This document shows positions 35,719-46,074 of a DNA stretch of 64,000 nt, piece by piece (the stretch's first letter is position 1; each line of letters begins with the position of its first letter). Source of the stretch: Erythrobacter donghaensis (GTDB lineage: Bacteria > Pseudomonadota > Alphaproteobacteria > Sphingomonadales > Sphingomonadaceae). The DNA is taken from assembly GCF_002155425.1 (NCBI RefSeq), contig NZ_MUYG01000006.1, positions 1 to 64,000 of the forward strand, written 5' to 3'. The notes beneath the pieces were generated by a model. It saw only the letters and a list, made by a program, of their open reading frames with translations, ran no database searches and had not been told where the DNA came from. A program made the translations under genes and the position numbers.

Positions 35719-36855
35719 GTGCTGTGGATTGCCATCAGGATGCTCACCGGAGACGCCCAGAAATTCTACGGGCTGTTGTTCGGCATCGGTTTTTCCACCC
35801 TGCTCATCACCCAGCAGATGACGATTTTCGTCAATCTGGTGGAGCGCGGGGCGAGCGGGGTCTACAACGCGCCCGAGGCCGAGGTGTGGGTGATGGACCC
35901 GGTCAGCCGCACCACCGATGTCAGCTACGCCATGCCCGCGACCGCGCTCGACCGGGTGCGGTCGGTCAAGGGGGTGGAATGGGCGGTGCCGCATCTGCGC
36001 GCAGTGGCCAATGTCCGCACCAAGGACGGCGATCTGGAAGGCGTCGCCGTGATCGGGGTGGATGATGCGACCCTCATCGGACTGCCCGAGCGCATGAAGG
36101 AGGGCGACAAGTCGGTGCTGTTCGCGCCCGACAGCGTGGTGATCGACGACACCGGCACCACCCGCTTCTTCCCGCCCGAACAAAGCCCGATCGGCGAGCG
36201 GCTCGAACTCAACGATCAGCGCGCGGTGATCCGCGGCATCGCCGATGCGATCCCCAGCTTCACCAGCACCGTGGTGCTCTACACCCGCTATTCCAACGCG
36301 CTCAATTTCGTGCCGGGCACCCGCAATCGCCTGTCCTTCGTGCTGGTCGGCGTGAGCGAGGGCGAAACCCCCGAAGCCGTCGCCGCGCGGATCGAGGCGG
36401 CAACCGGATTGCAGGCGCAGACCCGCGAAGAATTCTCGCAGGCAGGCGTCAATTTCATCATCGAAAACACCGGCATCCCGACCAATTTCGGGATCACCGT
36501 GTTCCTCGGCTTTGTGGTCGGGATCGCCATCGTCGGCCTGACCTTCAGCCTGTTCCTGCGCGACAACATCAAGCAGTTCGGCGCGCTGAAGGCGATCGGC
36601 GTGACCAATGCCAAGATCGTGCAGATGGTCGCCGCGCAGGCGGGACTCGTCGGCATGATCGGCTACGCGCTCGGCGTGATCGGCACGGTTGCCTTTATCC
36701 GCGGGTTCGGGGCGAATCCCTTCTTCAAGGGCTTCTACATCCCCTGGCAAATCCCGCTGATCAGCCTTGCCGCCGTCGTGGTGATCCTTGCCATCACCGG
36801 CCTGATCGCAATCCGGTCTGTGCTCAAGACCGAACCGGCCTCGGTGTTCCGGTGA
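35719..36855 (+). CDS. ABC transporter permease, DevC-like
   Basis: This 378-residue inner-membrane subunit has one N-terminal membrane helix (about 20-40), a large periplasmic domain, and three C-terminal helices, the architecture of the MacB/FtsX permease family. The start LWIAIRMLTGDAQKFYGLLF is typical of DevC. The assigned GTG at 35719 has AGAGG upstream. It overlaps the ATPase gene by four bases and leads an operon with ATPase, fusion protein and outer-membrane factor, so it should be part of a tripartite exporter. Substrate unknown. Confidence 0.87.
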   Translation: MLWIAIRMLTGDAQKFYGLLFGIGFSTLLITQQMTIFVNLVERGASGVYNAPEAEVWVMDPVSRTTDVSYAMPATALDRVRSVKGVEWAVPHLRAVANVRTKDGDLEGVAVIGVDDATLIGLPERMKEGDKSVLFAPDSVVIDDTGTTRFFPPEQSPIGERLELNDQRAVIRGIADAIPSFTSTVVLYTRYSNALNFVPGTRNRLSFVLVGVSEGETPEAVAARIEAATGLQAQTREEFSQAGVNFIIENTGIPTNFGITVFLGFVVGIAIVGLTFSLFLRDNIKQFGALKAIGVTNAKIVQMVAAQAGLVGMIGYALGVIGTVAFIRGFGANPFFKGFYIPWQIPLISLAAVVVILAITGLIAIRSVLKTEPASVFR

Positions 36856-37601
36856 GCGAGGGGGCGATCATGGAAACCACCACATCCGGCAACTGCGCGC
36901 CCGAAGCGGCGATCTGCGCGCGCGGCATTGCCCGCGATTTCGAGGCCGGGCAGACCACCATCCGCGTGCTCCACGGGATCGACACCGACATTCGCCCGGG
37001 CGAGCTCACCTATGTCGTGGGGGAGAGCGGATCGGGCAAGACGACGCTGATCTCGATCATGTGCGGCATCCTTTACCCGACCGAGGGCGAGGTGAAGGTG
37101 TTCGGCACCGACATTTACAGCCTGACCGATACCGAGCTGGTCAATTTCCGCCTCAAGAACATCGGTTTCATCTTCCAGCAGTACAACCTCATCCCATCGA
37201 TCGATGTCGCCTCCAACGCCGCAGTGCCGCTGATCGCGCAGGGGATGCCGCGCGAGCAGGCGCGTGAGAAAGCCAAGGTGCTGCTCGACAAGCTCAATAT
37301 CGGCAATCAGGCCGACAAGCTGCCCCGCCAGCTTTCGGGCGGGCAGCAGCAGCGCGTCGCCATCGCCCGCGCGCTGGTGCACGAGCCGCGCCTTGTCGTC
37401 TGCGACGAGCCGACCGCCGCGCTGGATGCCTCTTCGGGTCGCCGGGTGATGGACCTGCTGCGCGAAGTCGCAGTCGCGCCCGACCGGGCCTGCATCATCG
37501 TCACCCACGACAACCGCATCTTCGATCTCGCCGACCGCATCATCGTGCTCGAAGACGGGCGCATCACCCATGACGGGAAGGAGATGCCCGATGGCCACTG
37601 A
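36852..37601 (+). CDS. ABC transporter ATPase, DevA-like
   Basis: This 249-residue nucleotide-binding subunit powers the exporter. Walker A VGESGSGKTTLISIM is at about residues 56-70, the Q loop GFIFQQYNLIPS, the signature LSGGQQQRVAIARAL and Walker B RLVVCDEPTAALD all follow. It belongs to the MacB/LolD-like group. The GTG at 36852 overlaps the permease stop; the ATG at 36870 is an alternative start. The fusion-protein gene follows by 33 bp. Confidence 0.93.
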   Translation: MSEGAIMETTTSGNCAPEAAICARGIARDFEAGQTTIRVLHGIDTDIRPGELTYVVGESGSGKTTLISIMCGILYPTEGEVKVFGTDIYSLTDTELVNFRLKNIGFIFQQYNLIPSIDVASNAAVPLIAQGMPREQAREKAKVLLDKLNIGNQADKLPRQLSGGQQQRVAIARALVHEPRLVVCDEPTAALDASSGRRVMDLLREVAVAPDRACIIVTHDNRIFDLADRIIVLEDGRITHDGKEMPDGH

Positions 37602-37634
37602 CACCCACACCCTTTCGAACCCGCCGAGGACGCC

Positions 37635-38618
37635 ATGCTCCGCAATCTAAGCTTTGCCCGCCAGATCCTCCCGGCCCTTGCGCTGATCGGCCTTGCCGTC
37701 GCGGTGTGGCTGGTCCTTGGCGGCCTGCCCGACCGCTCGACCGCGCAGCCCGCCGAACAGCCGCCCAAGGCGGTCGGCAAGCTCGCCAATGAACCGCGCG
37801 TGGCCGGTGCCGGAATCGTCGAACCGGCGAGCGAGATCATCGACATCGGATCGGCGCTGTCGGGCCTCGTCACCGATGTCCGCGTGCGCCCCGGCGACCG
37901 GGTGGAGAAGGGCCAGGTGCTTTTCACCGTCGATGCCCGCGCCGCGCAGGCGAGCCTTGCGCAGGCCAACGCCGCGATCGGCGAAGCGCGTGCCGCCATC
38001 GCCGAAGCCAGCACCGCACAGAAGACCGCACGCGAGCAGCTGGCACTCTATCGCGGCCTCGGCGATCCGGCCGCGGTGAGCCGCGCCGAAGTGATCCGCG
38101 CCGAGGGCGAGGAAGCCGCCGCGACCAGCCGCCTCGGTAGCGCTCGCGCGCGCCTTGCCGCCGCGCAATCCGCCGCCGCCGCCGCGCGCACCGAGATCGA
38201 GCGGCTGGTGATCCGCGCGCCGATCGCGGGCGAGATTCTCGCGGTCAACATTCGTCCGGGCGAATTCGTCGCAACGCAGGGCGGCGGGAACAGCCAGCCC
38301 TTTATCCAGATGGGCCAGACCAACCCGCTCCACGTGCGCGTCGACATCGACGAGAACGAAGTCGCGCGCGTCGCGCTGGGCCAGCCTGCGGTGGTCTCTC
38401 CGCGCGGCGCTGCCGAGTTGCATGTCGAAGCGACCTTCGTCCGGGCCGAGCCGCAGGTGGTGCCCAAGCGCTCGCTCACCAATTCCGCCGCCGAGCGGGT
38501 GGATGTGCGCGTGCTCCAGCTGATCTATGCGCTGCCGCCCTCGGATGATTTCCGCGTCGGCCAGCAGATCGACGCCTTCATCCCCGCCAAGGCCCCGGCG
38601 GCGAAGGGGGAGCAGTAA
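37635..38618 (+). CDS. periplasmic adaptor (HlyD/DevB-family membrane fusion protein)
   Basis: This 327-residue protein is anchored by an N-terminal membrane helix (ILPALALIGLAVAVWLVLGG) and bridges inner-membrane transporter and outer-membrane channel. The lipoyl halves are seen at ALSGLVTDVRVRPGDRVEKG and IRAPIAGEILAVNIRPGEFV, flanking an alanine-rich helical hairpin of about 100 residues. The adjacent genes supply its expected partners, ATPase and permease before it and a NodT lipoprotein four bases after. Confidence 0.9.
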   Translation: MLRNLSFARQILPALALIGLAVAVWLVLGGLPDRSTAQPAEQPPKAVGKLANEPRVAGAGIVEPASEIIDIGSALSGLVTDVRVRPGDRVEKGQVLFTVDARAAQASLAQANAAIGEARAAIAEASTAQKTAREQLALYRGLGDPAAVSRAEVIRAEGEEAAATSRLGSARARLAAAQSAAAAARTEIERLVIRAPIAGEILAVNIRPGEFVATQGGGNSQPFIQMGQTNPLHVRVDIDENEVARVALGQPAVVSPRGAAELHVEATFVRAEPQVVPKRSLTNSAAERVDVRVLQLIYALPPSDDFRVGQQIDAFIPAKAPAAKGEQ

Positions 38619-38622
38619 GGCC

Positions 38623-40074
38623 ATGAGCCGCTCGCCCCGCGTCCCCGCCCCCCGCCTCCTCGCCGCTACAGGCCTGCCATTGCTGCTGGCCGCCTGCGCG
38701 TTTCAACCCGCGCCCGAGATCGCGACGCCGACCCCGGAGCTGCCGCGTGCCTTCTTCTATGCGCCGGAAGCCGGAACCAGCGCTGCGCTTGCCGCGCTGC
38801 TGCCAAATGACGATCCGGCGTGGCGCGCTCTCTCCTCCGCGGCGCTCGCCGACGCACCGAGCCTTGCCGAAGCCGCCGCACGAATCGACGCCGCCCGCGC
38901 CGGGGCGCGCCGCGCGGGGGCCGAGCGACTGCCCAATATCGGGGCCGACGCCAGCGTCACCCGCAACCGTATCAACCCGGCGCAGTTCGGAGCGGCGGGC
39001 CAGCAGGGCTTCATCCCGCGCGAACAGACCTCCTACGGCGCGAACATTACCGCGAGCTGGGATCCCGACATCTTCGGGCGGCTGCGGGCCGAGGAGCGCG
39101 CAGCGCTCGCGCGGATCGACGCTGCCTCGGCACAGGCGCAGGGCGTGCGGCTGGCGCTGCTGGCCGAGATCGCCGCAAGCGTAATCGACTGGCGCGTGAT
39201 CGAGGCGCGTGGGCAAGCGATCGCCTCCGATGCCGAGGCCGCGCAGGCGCTCGCAGGACTTGCCAAAGTGCGCGAGGATGCTGGGATCGCCCCCGGCTTC
39301 GACCGCGTCCGGGCCGAGGCAACCGCCAGCGGATCGGCCACGCGACTTGCGGCGCTCGAAAGCGAGCGCGCGCGGCTCGTCGGGCGGCTGGTGACGCTGA
39401 CCGGGCAGGACGCCGCCAGCGTCAGGGCTGCGCTTGAGCAACCATCGGCAACGCTGGCCCCCGCCGGTGCGCCCGCAACGCTCCCTTCCGAACTGCTTGC
39501 CAACCGGCCCGATGTCGCCGCCGCGGCAGCCAATCTCGCCGCGAGCGACGCCGACCTTGCCGCCGCCGCCCGCGCGCGCTTCCCGCGCATCACGCTGTCG
39601 GGCGTGATCGGGCTACTCGCCTTCGATCCCGAGGACTTCTTCAACGATTCCATCGTCGGCACGCTGACCGCCGGGATCGCCGGGCCGCTGCTCGATTTCG
39701 GCCGTGTGGGCGCCGGGATTGACGCCGCCGCCGCCGACAAGCGCGCCGCTTTCGCCGCCTATCGCGGGGCGGTCTATCAGGCGCTGGGCGATGCCGAGAC
39801 GGCCTATGGCATCGTCACCGCCGCCGATGCCGAGGCGCAGCTGGCCCTCGCACAGCGCGACCAGCTGACCCGCGCTGCGGCGATCGCAGAGACCCGCTAC
39901 CGCGCCGGGCTCGCCAGCTTCCTCGAAGTGCTCGAAGCGCGCCGCGCTGCGGATTCGAGCGGCGAGAATGCAGCGGCGGCGCTCGGCCGGGCGGCACGTG
40001 CGCGGGTGGTGCTGTGGCAGGCGCTGGGCGGCGATCCGGCGCCCGATCAGGCAGAGAACCAGTACACCCCATAA
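38623..40074 (+). CDS. outer-membrane efflux lipoprotein, NodT family
   Basis: This 483-residue TolC-like channel has a lipobox (LPLLLAACAF) near residue 24. Two repeated OEP domains follow, with LAEAAARIDAARAGARRAGA and NRPDVAAAAANLAASDADLA as characteristic helical stretches. It closes the export path from the DevC-type transporter. The ATG at 38623 lies four bases after the adaptor stop. Its 3' end overlaps the convergent exoD gene by 28 bp. Confidence 0.9.
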   Translation: MSRSPRVPAPRLLAATGLPLLLAACAFQPAPEIATPTPELPRAFFYAPEAGTSAALAALLPNDDPAWRALSSAALADAPSLAEAAARIDAARAGARRAGAERLPNIGADASVTRNRINPAQFGAAGQQGFIPREQTSYGANITASWDPDIFGRLRAEERAALARIDAASAQAQGVRLALLAEIAASVIDWRVIEARGQAIASDAEAAQALAGLAKVREDAGIAPGFDRVRAEATASGSATRLAALESERARLVGRLVTLTGQDAASVRAALEQPSATLAPAGAPATLPSELLANRPDVAAAAANLAASDADLAAAARARFPRITLSGVIGLLAFDPEDFFNDSIVGTLTAGIAGPLLDFGRVGAGIDAAAADKRAAFAAYRGAVYQALGDAETAYGIVTAADAEAQLALAQRDQLTRAAAIAETRYRAGLASFLEVLEARRAADSSGENAAAALGRAARARVVLWQALGGDPAPDQAENQYTP

Positions 40075-40640
40075 CCCAGCGCGCCGATCGCGACTGCCCC
40101 GCCGATCAGCATCACTAGCCCATCGCGCACCATCATAGCGAGGCTGAGGATCGCAATCGCCAGAAACGGCGCGGCGGCGGCGAAGGGCACCAGCTCCAGC
40201 ACCGGCAGCGCGCAGCACAGCACCGCGATCAGCCCGGCCACCACACGGCGGACGGGGCCGCTGGCGAGTGTCTGGAGCCGTCCCTTGGCAATCTGGTCGA
40301 GCACGCCGGCGATCCGGTCGAGCTTGTCGCTGGCCTTGGTCAGCTTGTCCGAAGCGACCCCGCGCCGGGTGATGAAAGCCGGCAACCACAGGTGCTCACG
40401 CCCGAAGGCCATCTGCAATGCGATCACCGCGATGCACAGGCCGATGATCGTCGGCACCGTCGGTATCCCGCCGACCGGTGTCACGCCGATGAGCGCGAGG
40501 ATCAGCATCAGCGGAGCAAAGGACCGATCGCCGAATTCGTCGAGCAGATCGTCGATCGAAACGTCGTCTTCGCGCTCCGCGATGTCCTCGATCCCGTCGA
40601 CGACCTCGCCGATGCTGCTTGCATTTTCGCTGTCCGCCAT
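40047..40640 (-). CDS. exoD: ExoD family membrane protein
   Basis: This 197-residue integral membrane protein has about five hydrophobic segments after an acidic N-terminus. FAPLMLILALIGVTPVGGIP and the AFGREHLWLPAFI region match the ExoD family, first linked to exopolysaccharide production in rhizobia. Its molecular function is unknown. It is about 1.7 kb from the exopolysaccharide gene island, so the link to polysaccharide may be real here, though it is outside the motif-bearing cluster. Confidence 0.87.
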   Translation of the reverse strand: MADSENASSIGEVVDGIEDIAEREDDVSIDDLLDEFGDRSFAPLMLILALIGVTPVGGIPTVPTIIGLCIAVIALQMAFGREHLWLPAFITRRGVASDKLTKASDKLDRIAGVLDQIAKGRLQTLASGPVRRVVAGLIAVLCCALPVLELVPFAAAAPFLAIAILSLAMMVRDGLVMLIGGAVAIGALGYGVYWFSA

Positions 40641-40682
40641 GTGCGCCTCCTGCCGAGGGTAAGCGTTGCGGCGGCGAATTGT

Positions 40683-41132
40683 TCAGCCCTTGCGTTGCAG
40701 CAGTGCCGTCCGGTCGCAGCGGCACACCACCTCGTCGCGCTGGTTCCACATCTCGTGCGTGAAGGTGACGATCCCGGCATCGGGGCGCGATTTGCTCTCC
40801 CGCAGTTCCTTCACCTCGGAATAGGCGCGCAGCGTGTCGCCGATGAACACCGGTTTGGGCGTCACCACCTTGTCGAAGCCGAGGTTGGCGACCAGTGTGC
40901 CGAGCGTCGTCTCGCCCACCGACAGCCCGACCAGCAAGCTGAAGGTGAAGGTCGAATTGACGAGGATCTGGCCGAACCCGCTGGCCTTGGCCGTCTCGAC
41001 ATCGAGATGCAGCGGCTGCGGGTTGTGGGTCATCGTGGAGAACAGCAGGTTGTCGGTCTCGGTCACGGTGCGGCGGATCGGGTGTTCGATGCGCTCACCC
41101 ACCTGCCATTCGTCGAAATACTTGCCCGCCAT
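40683..41132 (-). CDS. MaoC-like acyl-CoA hydratase
   Basis: This 149-residue hot-dog-fold protein is probably an enoyl-CoA or mesaconyl-CoA-type hydratase. It begins [20 protein letters not shown] and has [18 protein letters not shown], the hydratase motif with the active-site Asp and His, and [17 protein letters not shown]. It overlaps the CoA-transferase gene by a single base, so the two act in one acyl-CoA pathway. The exact substrate cannot be inferred. Confidence 0.88.
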   Translation of the reverse strand: MAGKYFDEWQVGERIEHPIRRTVTETDNLLFSTMTHNPQPLHLDVETAKASGFGQILVNSTFTFSLLVGLSVGETTLGTLVANLGFDKVVTPKPVFIGDTLRAYSEVKELRESKSRPDAGIVTFTHEMWNQRDEVVCRCDRTALLQRKG

Positions 41133-42214
41133 CAGCCTGCCTCCGCCCAGCTTGCGACCACGTCCGCGCCGTCATCCGCGCTGGAGCGCACAGCCCCCGG
41201 CGTGCGGCTGAAGCGCGGCGCGGGGGCGGTGTGCCACATCCCGTCATGCTCGACATAGGCGCCGCGCGCCTTCATGTGCGGGTGCTCGCGCGCTTCCTCG
41301 ATGGCGAGCACGGGCGCGAAGCAGGCGTCGGTGCCTTCGAGCAATTCGCACCACTCGGCTTGCGTCTTGGTGAGGAACAGTGCGGCGAGTTTCTCTGCGT
41401 AGTCGTCCCAGTTGGCGGGGTTCATCTGCCCCTGCGCCAGCTCCTCCGGCGCGCCGGTGCGGGCCAGTAGCTCGGCATAGAACTGCGGCTCGATCGACCC
41501 CAGAGATATCTCCTTCCCGTCGGCACAGCGGAAGCAGCGATAGAAATGCGCCGCGCCGCCGAGCATCCCCTTGCCGCGCTCGGTGGAAAGATGCGGCATG
41601 TGGCGGACCCCGAAGAAGAAGCTCATCAGGCTGGTCGCCCCGTCGACGATCGCGGCATCGACCACCTGCCCCTTGCCCGAGCGCTCGCGTTCGTAGAGCG
41701 CGGCCATGATCCCGAAGGCGCAATACATCGACCCGCCGCCGAAATCGCCGACGAGGTTCTGCGGCGGGGTGGCGGTCTCGCCCGCCTTGCCGACCGCCGC
41801 GAGCGCGCCGGTGATCGCGATGTAGTTGATGTCGTGCCCCGCGGCCTGCGCCAGCGGGCCTTCCTGCCCCCAGCCGGTCATGCGGGCATAGACGAGCCGG
41901 GGGTTGGCCTCGAGCAGCACCTCCGGCCCCAGCCCCAGCCGCTCCATCACGCCGGGGCGGAAGCCTTCGATCAGCACATCGGCACTGGCAGCGGCGGCGA
42001 GCACCTGCGCGCGGCCCTCCTCGCTTTTGAGATCGAGCGCCAGCCGGTGCCTTGCGCGTTCCACCACCGGATTGCTCACGGTGCCGCCCGGCCGGTCGAT
42101 CCGCACCACTTCCGCGCCCAGATCAGCCAGCAGCATCGCGACATGCGGCCCCGGCCCGATCGCGGCAAATTCCAGCACCCGAAGCCCTGCCAGCGGGCCG
42201 CTCGATTGGCTCAT
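41132..42214 (-). CDS. CaiB/BaiF-type CoA-transferase (alpha-methylacyl-CoA racemase-like)
   Basis: This 360-residue family III CoA-transferase or racemase has an N-terminal nucleotide-like domain starting [20 protein letters not shown], then [11 protein letters not shown] and KSEEGRAQV, and the region [20 protein letters not shown] typical of racemases. The conserved Asp of the family is likely in [13 protein letters not shown]. The ATG at 42214 is used; a longer frame is unsupported. It is upstream of the MaoC gene and divergent from cysD. Confidence 0.88.
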   Translation of the reverse strand: MSQSSGPLAGLRVLEFAAIGPGPHVAMLLADLGAEVVRIDRPGGTVSNPVVERARHRLALDLKSEEGRAQVLAAAASADVLIEGFRPGVMERLGLGPEVLLEANPRLVYARMTGWGQEGPLAQAAGHDINYIAITGALAAVGKAGETATPPQNLVGDFGGGSMYCAFGIMAALYERERSGKGQVVDAAIVDGATSLMSFFFGVRHMPHLSTERGKGMLGGAAHFYRCFRCADGKEISLGSIEPQFYAELLARTGAPEELAQGQMNPANWDDYAEKLAALFLTKTQAEWCELLEGTDACFAPVLAIEEAREHPHMKARGAYVEHDGMWHTAPAPRFSRTPGAVRSSADDGADVVASWAEAG

Positions 42215-42332
42215 GTGTCTCTCCCTTTGGCGCAAGTCTCTGACGCGGCAGGAACGCGAGAGCAAGTCTCGACATCGCTAGCGCAGGCCCAAGCGGCACC
42301 ATCCTTCAGCAAAGCCAAATTTGCTTGTTTTG

Positions 42333-42341
42333 TGCAATGCA
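42333..42341. promoter_or_regulatory. TGCANTGCA motif, copy 1 (upstream of cysD)
   Basis: TGCAATGCA occurs in the gap between the CoA-transferase gene and cysD, 19 bp before the chosen cysD start. It shares the extended form TTGTGCAnTGCA with copy 2. Confidence 0.5.
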
Positions 42342-42360
42342 GCGTGTAGCAACCCCCGCC

Positions 42361-43263
42361 ATGCGTAGTCTTACCCACCTCGAGCGGCTCGAAGCCGAGA
42401 GCATTCACATTTTCCGCGAAGTCGTGGCCGAGGCAGAGAATCCGGTCATGCTCTACTCGGTGGGCAAGGACAGCTCGGTGATGCTGCATCTGGCGAGGAA
42501 GGCCTTCTATCCCGCGCCGCCGCCCTTCCCGATGCTGCACGTGGCGAGCGGGTGGGACTTCGGCGATCTGCTCGCCCACCGCGACCGCACGGTGCGCGAA
42601 TACGGGCTGAAGCTGATCATCGCCGAAAACGAGGATGCCGAGGCGCAGGGGATCAACCCCTTCGACACCGGCAGCGCGCTCTATTCGCAGGCGCAGCTGA
42701 CCGATCCACTCAAGCGCGCGCTGACCGCCCACGGCTTTGACGCAGCCTTCGGCGGCGGGCGGCGCGACGAGGAAAAGGCCCGCGCGAAGGAGCGCATCTT
42801 CAGTTTCCGCAACGCCGCGCACCGCTGGGACCCGAAGAACCAGCGCCCCGAGCTGTGGAACCTCTACAACGCCAAGAAGGCCAAGGGCGAAAGCATCCGC
42901 GTCTTCCCGATCTCGAACTGGACCGAGCTCGACATCTGGCAGTACATCGCGCTCGAAAACATCGACATCGTGCCGCTCTATTTCAGCAAGCCCCGCCCGA
43001 CGGTGGAGCGCGACGGCATGATCCTCGTGGTGGACGACGAACGCTTCCGGCTGGAAGAAGGCGAGGAGCCCGTCACCCGTTCGGTCCGCTTCCGCACGCT
43101 GGGCTGCTACCCGCTGACCGGCGCGACGGAAAGCGACGCGACCGAGATGAACCACATCATTCAGGAAATGCTGCTCGCCACCGGCTCGGAACGCCAGGGC
43201 CGCGCGATCGACAAGGGGCAGTCGGCGAGCATGGAAGACAAGAAGCAGGAGGGATATTTCTGA
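42361..43263 (+). CDS. cysD: sulfate adenylyltransferase subunit 2
   Basis: CysD, with the GTPase CysN, makes adenosine 5'-phosphosulfate from ATP and sulfate. The 300-residue product has the PP-loop motif [19 protein letters not shown] and the C-terminal [13 protein letters not shown] and [20 protein letters not shown]. The ATG at 42361 gives the normal length of about 300; an earlier ATG at 42337 would sit inside the regulatory motif. It overlaps cysN/C by one base and begins a cysD-cysNC-cysQ operon with no sulfite-reductase genes nearby. Confidence 0.96.
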   Translation: MRSLTHLERLEAESIHIFREVVAEAENPVMLYSVGKDSSVMLHLARKAFYPAPPPFPMLHVASGWDFGDLLAHRDRTVREYGLKLIIAENEDAEAQGINPFDTGSALYSQAQLTDPLKRALTAHGFDAAFGGGRRDEEKARAKERIFSFRNAAHRWDPKNQRPELWNLYNAKKAKGESIRVFPISNWTELDIWQYIALENIDIVPLYFSKPRPTVERDGMILVVDDERFRLEEGEEPVTRSVRFRTLGCYPLTGATESDATEMNHIIQEMLLATGSERQGRAIDKGQSASMEDKKQEGYF

Positions 43264-45212
43264 TGGACACGCCCTCCAGCTTCCAGACCGACAGCCTCAT
43301 TGCCGAGGATATCGACGCCTATCTCGACCAGCACCAGCACAAGAGCCTGCTGCGCTTTATCACCTGCGGCAGCGTGGATGATGGCAAGTCGACCCTGATC
43401 GGGCGGCTGCTTTACGACAGCAAGATGATCTTCGAGGATCAGCTCGCCGCGCTTGAAAGCGACAGCAAGCGCCACGGCACGCAGGGCGAGGAGATCGACT
43501 TCGCGCTGCTGGTCGACGGTCTCGCCGCCGAACGCGAGCAGGGCATCACGATCGACGTCGCCTATCGGTTCTTCACGACGGAAAAGCGCAAGTTCATCGT
43601 CGCCGATACGCCGGGGCATGAACAATACACCCGCAACATGGTCACCGGCGCTTCGACCGCCGACCTCGCCGTGATCCTGATCGACGCGAGGAAGGGCGTG
43701 CTGCAACAGACGCGGCGGCATTCCTATCTCGTCCACTTGCTCGGCATCCGGCATGTGGTGCTGGCGGTGAACAAGATGGATCTCGTCGGCTACGACCAGT
43801 CGACCTTCGAGCATATCGTCGCGGACTACCGCACCTTCGCCAAGAGCATCGGGATCGCGGACTTCACCGCCATCCCGATCTCGGGCTTCAAGGGCGACAA
43901 CATCACGACCGCGCCCTCGGCCAACACGCCGTGGTATGATGGCCCCGCGCTGATCGAGCACCTTGAAACCGTCGAAGTCGATGCGGCGGCTGCGCAAGAG
44001 CAGCCGTTCCGCATGCCGGTGCAGTGGGTCAACCGGCCTAATCTCGACTTCCGCGGGTTCGCCGGACAGATCGCCAGCGGCACGGTGCGCCCCGGCGATG
44101 CGGTGCGGATCGTGCCTTCGGGCAAGACCAGCACCGTCAAGACGATCGTCGCTGTTCCAAGTGGCGGTTTTGCAGGCAAAACCGATGGCTTCGACGCCGA
44201 ACTCGACGAGGCGGTCGCGGGCCAGTCGGTCACGCTGACGCTGGCCGACGAGGTCGATTGCTCGCGCGGCGATCTGATCGCGGCGGCAGGCGATCCGCCG
44301 CAGGCTTCCGATCAGTTCCGCGCCACGCTGGTGTGGATGGACGAAGAAGCGCTGAAGCCGGGCCGGGGTTACTGGCTCAAGCTCGGCACGCAGATGGTCA
44401 CCGCCACCATCCAGCCGCCCGAATACGAAATCGACGTCAACAGCCTCGAGCATCTCGCGGCCAAGACCCTGGGCCTCAACGGCATCGGCGTCGCCGAATT
44501 CGCCACCGACCGCGCGATCGCCTTCGAGCCCTATGCCGTCAACCGCCAGCTTGGCGGATTCATCCTGATCGACAAGTTCACCAACGCGACCATCGCGGCG
44601 GGGATGATCGAATTCAGCCTGCGCCGCGCGGACAATGTCCACTGGCAGCCGACCGCAATCACCCGCGACGATCACGCCGGGATGAAAAACCAGACGCCGC
44701 GCGTGCTGTGGTTCACCGGACTTTCGGGCAGCGGCAAGTCGACCATCGCCAACGAGGTCGAAAAACAGCTGTTCCTGATGAACCGCCACACCTTCCTGCT
44801 CGATGGCGACAACGTGCGCCACGGGCTCAACCGCGATCTCGGCTTTACCGAGGCCGACCGGATCGAGAACATCCGCCGCGTGGGCGAAGTCTCCAAGCTG
44901 ATGGCGGATGCAGGCCTGATCGTGCTCACCGCCTTCATCTCGCCGTTCCGTGCCGAGCGGCGGATGGTGCGCGACATGCTGCCCGATGGCGAATTCATCG
45001 AGATCTTCGTTGACACCCCGCTGGAGGTTGCCGAAGGGCGCGACGTCAAGGGCCTCTACAAGAAGGCGCGCGAGGGCAAGCTCAAGAACTTCACCGGCAT
45101 CGACAGCCCCTATGAAGCGCCCGAGAACCCGGAAATCCGCGTCAACACCGTGGACATGACCCCCGAGGAAGCGGCGCGCTACATCATCCAGCAGATCCTG
45201 CCGCTCAAATGA
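43263..45212 (+). CDS. cysN/C: bifunctional sulfate adenylyltransferase subunit 1 / adenylylsulfate kinase
   Basis: This is a 649-residue fusion. Residues 1 to about 460 are the GTPase CysN, with [30 protein letters not shown] and NKMDLVGYD. From about residue 470 the APS kinase CysC begins, with [16 protein letters not shown] and [15 protein letters not shown]. Together with CysD it makes PAPS, the donor for sulfotransferases. The absence of neighbouring cysH and cysIJ, plus a sulfotransferase-like gene at 62217, points to polysaccharide sulfation rather than only assimilation. The cysQ gene overlaps the stop. Confidence 0.96.
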   Translation: MDTPSSFQTDSLIAEDIDAYLDQHQHKSLLRFITCGSVDDGKSTLIGRLLYDSKMIFEDQLAALESDSKRHGTQGEEIDFALLVDGLAAEREQGITIDVAYRFFTTEKRKFIVADTPGHEQYTRNMVTGASTADLAVILIDARKGVLQQTRRHSYLVHLLGIRHVVLAVNKMDLVGYDQSTFEHIVADYRTFAKSIGIADFTAIPISGFKGDNITTAPSANTPWYDGPALIEHLETVEVDAAAAQEQPFRMPVQWVNRPNLDFRGFAGQIASGTVRPGDAVRIVPSGKTSTVKTIVAVPSGGFAGKTDGFDAELDEAVAGQSVTLTLADEVDCSRGDLIAAAGDPPQASDQFRATLVWMDEEALKPGRGYWLKLGTQMVTATIQPPEYEIDVNSLEHLAAKTLGLNGIGVAEFATDRAIAFEPYAVNRQLGGFILIDKFTNATIAAGMIEFSLRRADNVHWQPTAITRDDHAGMKNQTPRVLWFTGLSGSGKSTIANEVEKQLFLMNRHTFLLDGDNVRHGLNRDLGFTEADRIENIRRVGEVSKLMADAGLIVLTAFISPFRAERRMVRDMLPDGEFIEIFVDTPLEVAEGRDVKGLYKKAREGKLKNFTGIDSPYEAPENPEIRVNTVDMTPEEAARYIIQQILPLK

Positions 45213-45964
45213 GCATCGCGGCGATGACCGATGCCGAGCTGGCCGCGCACCTCGCCGAGACGGCAGGGCGCCTGCTCGTCGATGTGCGCACCAGCGGGGT
45301 GTTCACCGGCAAGGCGCTCGGCAAGGCGGGCGACGCGACCGCCAACGAATTTCTGTGCCACGCAATCCGCCATGCGCGGCCCGATGACGGGCTGCTGTCG
45401 GAGGAGGAAAAGGACGACACGCGGCGTTGCGCGCAGAGCCGGGTGTGGATCGTCGATCCGGTCGATGGCACCCGCGAATATGGCGAGGCGCGCGCCGACT
45501 GGGCGGTGCATGTGGCGCTGGCGGTGGACGGGATCGCGCAGGTCGGCGCAGTCGCGCTTCCGGGCCTTGGCGGCGGCCTTGTCCTGCGCTCCGACCAGCC
45601 GCAGCCCCTGCCTGCGATGGCCGAGCGCCCGCGCTTCCTCGTCAGCCGCACGCGGCCCGCTGCCGAGGCTCATGCCGTTGCAGAGGTGCTGGGCGGAGAG
45701 CTTGTGCCGATGGGCAGCGCCGGGGCCAAGGCGATGGCGGTGGTGCGGGGCGAGGCGGAGGTCTATCTCCATTCCGGCGGGCAGTATGAATGGGACAGCT
45801 GCGCCCCCGTCGCCGTCGCCGCCGCGCACGGTCTTCACTGTTCGCGCATCGACGGCAGCCCGCTGGTCTATAATCAGCCCGACACATACATGCCGGACCT
45901 GCTGATCTGCCGTCCCGAATGGGCCGAGCGGGTGCTGGCAGAGGTCGCCAGTCTGGCAGGCTGA
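45209..45964 (+). CDS. cysQ: 3'(2'),5'-bisphosphate nucleotidase
   Basis: CysQ hydrolyses PAP, the product of sulfotransferases, to AMP and phosphate. The 251-residue protein is of the FIG superfamily: LLSEEEKDD supplies the first metal-binding acids, [12 protein letters not shown] is the signature DPxDGT motif, and [16 protein letters not shown] is the C-terminal WDxxA motif. It overlaps cysN/C by four bases. Its place in the operon fits recycling of PAP from sulfation reactions. Confidence 0.92.
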   Translation: MSIAAMTDAELAAHLAETAGRLLVDVRTSGVFTGKALGKAGDATANEFLCHAIRHARPDDGLLSEEEKDDTRRCAQSRVWIVDPVDGTREYGEARADWAVHVALAVDGIAQVGAVALPGLGGGLVLRSDQPQPLPAMAERPRFLVSRTRPAAEAHAVAEVLGGELVPMGSAGAKAMAVVRGEAEVYLHSGGQYEWDSCAPVAVAAAHGLHCSRIDGSPLVYNQPDTYMPDLLICRPEWAERVLAEVASLAG

Positions 45965-46002
45965 AACTGACGCGCGGCGAACGACCGGCGTGCGGCCTGT
46001 TG

Positions 46003-46011
46003 TGCATTGCA
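46003..46011. promoter_or_regulatory. TGCANTGCA motif, copy 2
   Basis: TGCATTGCA lies in the larger partial palindrome TTGTGCATTGCAACA, 63 bp before the GTG of the nucleotide-sugar dehydrogenase gene at 46075. It falls in the 110-bp gap after cysQ, so it probably belongs to a new promoter. Confidence 0.55.
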
Positions 46012-46074
46012 ACATCGAAAGGTGCTTGCTAGTCCCGCCGCCAAGCCGAGGGTCGCACCTTCTGGGGGAATCTT